Source: CAYJLF01 sp964371055
GTDB taxonomy: Bacteria > Eisenbacteria > RBG-16-71-46 > CAIMUX01
Reading direction: 5' to 3'
Length of the DNA: 64,000 nucleotides
Assembly: GCA_964371055.1 (NCBI GenBank)
Contig: CAYJLF010000005.1
Coordinates: 195,191-259,190 of the forward strand
Both the position numbers and the translations under genes were made by a program. The notes below the pieces were generated by a model. It did no database searches, was not told the origin of the DNA, and saw only the letters and a list, made by a program, of their open reading frames with translations. Below, in pieces: positions 60,931-64,000 of the stretch. How positions within the stretch are numbered: position 1 is the stretch's first letter; each line of letters starts with the position of its first letter.

Positions 60931-62445
60931 TCATGCCTCAGCCACCGGCAACTCCACCACCAGGCGTGCCCCGCCGCCACTCCAATTCTCCGCCGTCACC
61001 TGGCCGCGATGCGCCCGCGCGATCTCGCGCACGATCGCCAGGCCAAGGCCCGATCCGCCGGCCGAACGCGCCCGATCTGCCCGGTAGAACCGATCGAAGA
61101 GACGAGGAAGATCCTCCGGCGCGAAGCCGGGGCCGTTGTCCTCGACCACGAGGCGCGCGACGGCGCCGGCCGCAGTCACGCTGACCATAACGGTCCCTCC
61201 CCGCGGCACGTAGCGCAGGGCATTCTGCAAGAGGTTGTCGAGGATCTGCTCGATCCGCCTTGGATCGCCCTGGATCTCGACGCGTACGGGGGAACCATCT
61301 GTCTGCGTCCAACCGAGCTTCAAGCCCGCCTCGCGGAAGATCGGTTCGAAGCGCCGCACCGATCCCGCGGCGAGAGCCGCCCAATCGATCCGCTCGCGCG
61401 CTTCCTCCCGCTGCACCGCCTCGAGCCGCGCCAGGTCGAGCAGATCGCGCACCATCAGCTCCATGCGCGCCGACTCGGCCTGGATGTCACGCAGGTAGCT
61501 CTCCCGCTCCGCGTCCGACACCGACACTCCCGGATCAAGAAGCGTTTCGGTGAAACCGCGAATCGTGGTCAGAGGCGTCGACAGCTCGTGCGTCACATCG
61601 GCCAGGAAGCGGCGGCGGCGGCGCTCGGCCTCCTCCAGATTCTCGCGCGCGGCGGCCAGGCGATCCGACATGCGGTTCAGGCTCTCCGCCAGCCGCCCCA
61701 GTTCATCGCGTCCCGGCCGCTCGATGCGGGCGGCCAGATCCCCCGCCGCCACCCGCTCGGCATGCTGCTCAAGGCGCAGGAGGCGCCGCCCCAGGATGCG
61801 CACCAGCACCACTCCGGCGGCCCCGGCCAGCGCCGCGGCGACCGGAAGGAACAGGAGGATCGGTCGGGGACCGCCTTCGGGCCACTCGGCGAAACGCTGC
61901 GGAGCGATCAGCGAGATCACCTCCGCGGTCACGACCCCTTCCACCCTGACAGCCGCTCGGGTCTCCGAACGATCGAGCAGAGTGGCGATCGGAGTCGGAA
62001 AGCGTGAGCGGCGCCGCGTGGCCGCGCGCGGATCGAAGTCGGGCTCCCCTTCGCGCATCTCGGGCGGCGGCGGCCCGTCGGTCTCCGGCGGCTCCGTCCG
62101 TGTCGAGCGTCCGGCCTGCAGGGCTCGGCGCCATCCGGGCACCGGACGATCGGAGCCGATGATGCGACCGTCCACCGCGCGGCAGACCAGCGTGATCGGC
62201 CCCTCGCCGTTCGTCACCGACGACAAGACCGGCCCGATCGGCGCCTGTGGATCGGCTTCGAGCGCGCGTCCGACCGCCTCGGCTCCGGCGCGCGCCATCG
62301 CCTGCGCCTGGCGCTCGATCCAGTGACGCGTCGCCGGTCGGATGACGCCGTAGACCAGCGCGATCTGCAGGCCCGCGCCGAGGACGAGGACCGCCAGGAA
62401 CGCTCCGGTGAAGGTCCAGAGAAGGCTCGAGGAGCGGAGTCGCAT
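60931..62445 (-). CDS. Two-component sensor histidine kinase
   Basis: A 504-residue HisKA kinase of the PhoR/BaeS type. TM1 about 9-34, a periplasmic domain of about 160 residues (IIGSDRPVPGWRRALQAG, RFPTPIATLLDRSE), TM2 about 195-217, HAMP 218-270, phospho-acceptor His286 in ADVTHELSTPLTTIRGF, N box LDNLLQNALRYV, and G boxes EDNGPGFAPED and GGSGLGLAIVREIARAH. ATG 62445 is two bases after the response regulator stop. The signal is unknown. Confidence 0.93.
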   Translation of the reverse strand: MRLRSSSLLWTFTGAFLAVLVLGAGLQIALVYGVIRPATRHWIERQAQAMARAGAEAVGRALEADPQAPIGPVLSSVTNGEGPITLVCRAVDGRIIGSDRPVPGWRRALQAGRSTRTEPPETDGPPPPEMREGEPDFDPRAATRRRSRFPTPIATLLDRSETRAAVRVEGVVTAEVISLIAPQRFAEWPEGGPRPILLFLPVAAALAGAAGVVLVRILGRRLLRLEQHAERVAAGDLAARIERPGRDELGRLAESLNRMSDRLAAARENLEEAERRRRRFLADVTHELSTPLTTIRGFTETLLDPGVSVSDAERESYLRDIQAESARMELMVRDLLDLARLEAVQREEARERIDWAALAAGSVRRFEPIFREAGLKLGWTQTDGSPVRVEIQGDPRRIEQILDNLLQNALRYVPRGGTVMVSVTAAGAVARLVVEDNGPGFAPEDLPRLFDRFYRADRARSAGGSGLGLAIVREIARAHRGQVTAENWSGGGARLVVELPVAEA

Positions 62446-62447
62446 GC

Positions 62448-63131
62448 TCACTCCGACTCCGTGAAACGGTACCCGGCGCCCCACACCGTCTGGATGTACC
62501 TCGGCTCGTCGTCCTTGACCTCGACGCGGCGGCGCACCCGGCTCACGAGGCTGTCGATCGTGCGCTGGTCGACGATCCGGTCTTCGCCCCAGACATGGTA
62601 GAGAAGCTCGTCGCGCGTGAAGACACGGCCGGGCCGCAGAGCGAGAAAGTGGAGCAGGTCGAACTCGAGGCTGGTGAGCTCGATCCGCTCGCCCCCGCGT
62701 TCGACCACGCGGCGCGCCGGATCGATCAGGAGGTCGCCTCGACGGATCGGTTCGCCGTCCGGCTTCGCTCCCGAGCGACGCAGCAGGGCCCGTACCCGCG
62801 CCACCAGCTCCCGCGTACCGAACGGCTTGGTCAGGTAGTCATCGGCGCCGAGCTCGAAGCCCAGGACCTTCTCCGACTCCTCGCCGCGCGCGGTCAGCAT
62901 CAGGACCGGCGTATCCCCCTCGCGCCGGATCCTCCGGCAGATCTCGAATCCATCCGGACCGGGAATCATGAGATCGAGGACCACGAGATCCGGCCGCTCG
63001 CGCAGAAACTCGCGCCAGGCGCTATCGCCGTCCCCCGCGACACGGCAGGTGAGTCCCGCCGCCTCGAGATTCTTCTGCACAAGGCGCGCGATTTTCGGAT
63101 CATCTTCGACGATCAGGACCGTGCCGGGCAT
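62448..63131 (-). CDS. OmpR/PhoB-family response regulator
   Basis: A 227-residue two-domain regulator: receiver with acidic pair ED10-D11, phospho-acceptor Asp53 (VVLDLMIPGPDG), Thr in LMLTARGEE and Lys in YLTKPFG; C-terminal winged helix (LTSLEFDLLHFLALRPGRVF, RTIDSLVSRVRRRVE, VWGAGYRF). ATG 63131 gives the standard MPGTVLIVEDD start. Same operon as the kinase; target genes unknown. Confidence 0.94.
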   Translation of the reverse strand: MPGTVLIVEDDPKIARLVQKNLEAAGLTCRVAGDGDSAWREFLRERPDLVVLDLMIPGPDGFEICRRIRREGDTPVLMLTARGEESEKVLGFELGADDYLTKPFGTRELVARVRALLRRSGAKPDGEPIRRGDLLIDPARRVVERGGERIELTSLEFDLLHFLALRPGRVFTRDELLYHVWGEDRIVDQRTIDSLVSRVRRRVEVKDDEPRYIQTVWGAGYRFTESE

Positions 63132-63456
63132 GATGGCGCGAGGGTGCGACCGGGCCGAGGGCCCGTCAAGCCGGCGCTCACGGGGAGAGGGGGCCAATTC
63201 CCTCCTTGCACGCACCTCTCCCCAGCGTTAGCATTGATCTGTTCCCCGGGGTTGGGGCCCGCTGAGGAGGGGTTCGATGCTCCCTCCAGGATCGATCCGG
63301 CGCAGGGCGCGCGCTTGTGGTCACGATCCGGGCCCGCAGGGTCGGTGGTTCTTCCGCCGGCGTGTTCAGGCTCATCCTTCGGCCATCGGTGTGTCCGCCC
63401 TGCAGAGAGAGTTGTGACGACCGTCCTGTGACCTGGTGGAAACAAAGGAGGGCGAC
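63132..63456. other. Divergent intergenic region, no gene seen
   Basis: About 325 bases between the response regulator (-) and the right-edge secreted protein (+). It should hold both promoters. I see no convincing -10/-35 pair and no large inverted repeat. The AAAGGAGG at its right end is the ribosome binding site of the gene at 63457. Confidence 0.5.
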
Positions 63457-64000
63457 ATGCGCGCGCACGCCGACGGCCGCGGGTTGGATTTCCGTTCCCT
63501 GCTCGCGATCCTGATCCCGATCCTGATCCCGGTCCTGCTCCCTGGGGTTGGCGTCCTCCTGATCGTACTGGCCGCACCACCATCCGTCTCGGCCGCCCCC
63601 GCACCCGCAGGCGGGGCGGCCGAGAGGTTGGTGTTCGACCTCAATCAGAATCGTTCCGATCTCCGAGGTCTGACTTCACCGGCCGGCCCGACCGGCATCC
63701 CCACCCGTTCCGACACGATCGACTTCGGCTTCTATGAGATCCGCGACGATGGCCTGAAGTATGCCGTGCGCGACGGCCGCTGGACCTTCGACCACGGCGC
63801 CGCCGATCCCTTGGAGGGATGGACCTCGCGCGACGTGACGCAGAACGACCGGGACTTCTGGCGGCAGGTGACCGAAGCGGTCTGGTTGGCGGAAGGCAAC
63901 TCGCTTCCATGGCCACAGATGAACGGCGACGGGATGGCCCTCTGCGGCGCCGGCCAGCTCCAGTCGGACACGCTCGGTTGGGCCGCCGGCATCGGCTACG
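63457..64000 (+). CDS. Secreted protein of unknown function, partial (runs off right edge)
   Basis: ATG 63457 follows AAAGGAGG by five bases, and 181 codons are open to the edge. The N-terminus is an export signal with an unusual Ile-Leu-Pro run (LLAILIPILIPVLLPGVGV), followed by an Ala/Pro-rich mature start and a region with LVFDLNQNRSDLRG, FYEIRDDGLKYAVRDGRWTF, DFWRQVTEAVWLAEGNSLPW and MNGDGMALCGAGQ. This layout resembles the large surface proteins with C-terminal sorting domains encoded elsewhere in this window, but the end is missing. No family recognised. Confidence 0.75.
   Translation, partial: MRAHADGRGLDFRSLLAILIPILIPVLLPGVGVLLIVLAAPPSVSAAPAPAGGAAERLVFDLNQNRSDLRGLTSPAGPTGIPTRSDTIDFGFYEIRDDGLKYAVRDGRWTFDHGAADPLEGWTSRDVTQNDRDFWRQVTEAVWLAEGNSLPWPQMNGDGMALCGAGQLQSDTLGWAAGIGY

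Noticed and set aside
63506..63536. Repeated GATCCTGATCCC units
   Set aside because: They encode the Ile-Leu-Pro run of a signal peptide in frame, so this is codon repetition and not a separate repeat element.

Overview
The window is GC-rich bacterial chromosome, densely coded, with many ATGA/TGATG/GTGA gene overlaps and frequent GTG/TTG starts. Secreted proteins ending in FlgD/Por-type carboxy-terminal modules, a PEP-CTERM protein, a Sec-type (clade II) nitrous oxide reductase and an orange-protein-like NifX/MinD cluster suggest a Gram-negative, at least facultatively anaerobic lineage of the Eisenbacteria/FCB or Gemmatimonadota kind. That placement is inference; no rRNA, tRNA, CRISPR or origin was seen.

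Layout. 1-2404: a lipoprotein cut by the left edge, then decayed mobile DNA (an IS91-type transposase remnant and an internally deleted AAA ATPase). 2412-10466: an orange-protein-like locus: a minus-strand series of a NifX/zinc-ribbon protein, a DUF5320-like protein, a NifX protein, two MinD/ferredoxin ATPases and a membrane phosphodiesterase, preceded on the same strand by a PAS/sigma54 activator and faced by a plus-strand DUF134-NifX pair. 10646-13762: an acetyltransferase and two glycosyltransferases. 13770-17611: a CorC-type CNNM/CBS protein behind an apparently leaderless promoter, a PEP-CTERM protein, exported MsrA and an interrupted secreted-protein gene. 17694-25227: a complete nos operon (cytochrome c, nosZ, nosD, nosF, nosL, nosY, a membrane protein, an Rrf2 regulator) with a strong promoter overlapped by a perfect inverted repeat. 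25269-33877: eight tightly packed genes, PaaI thioesterase, znuA, znuC, znuB, a metal permease fused to an HflK/SPFH domain, hflC, a second hflK-like gene and an MFS transporter. 34544-43698: glgB, typA, DinB, beta-carbonic anhydrase, a B12/radical SAM enzyme, DUF2164 and a GH13 enzyme. 43752-54946: a secreted protein, a tandem RND efflux operon, and a cystathionine synthase/lyase pair. 54990-64000: secreted repeat proteins, a YCII protein, a lipoprotein, a HEAT-repeat protein, a two-component system and a secreted protein cut by the right edge.

How the parts may work together. The nos operon gives N2O respiration with its own copper delivery and probably its own Fe-S Rrf2 repressor. The Znu-SPFH operon combines zinc import, a Cu/Zn-type permease and an SPFH scaffold in one transcription unit, and is the strongest candidate here for an undescribed system. 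The orange-protein-like locus pairs Fe-S MinD ATPases with metal-cluster carriers under sigma54-type control and has a repeated TTATGnnC motif in its divergent promoter region. glgB and the GH13 enzyme point to glycogen metabolism, and the two PLP enzymes to reverse transsulfuration.
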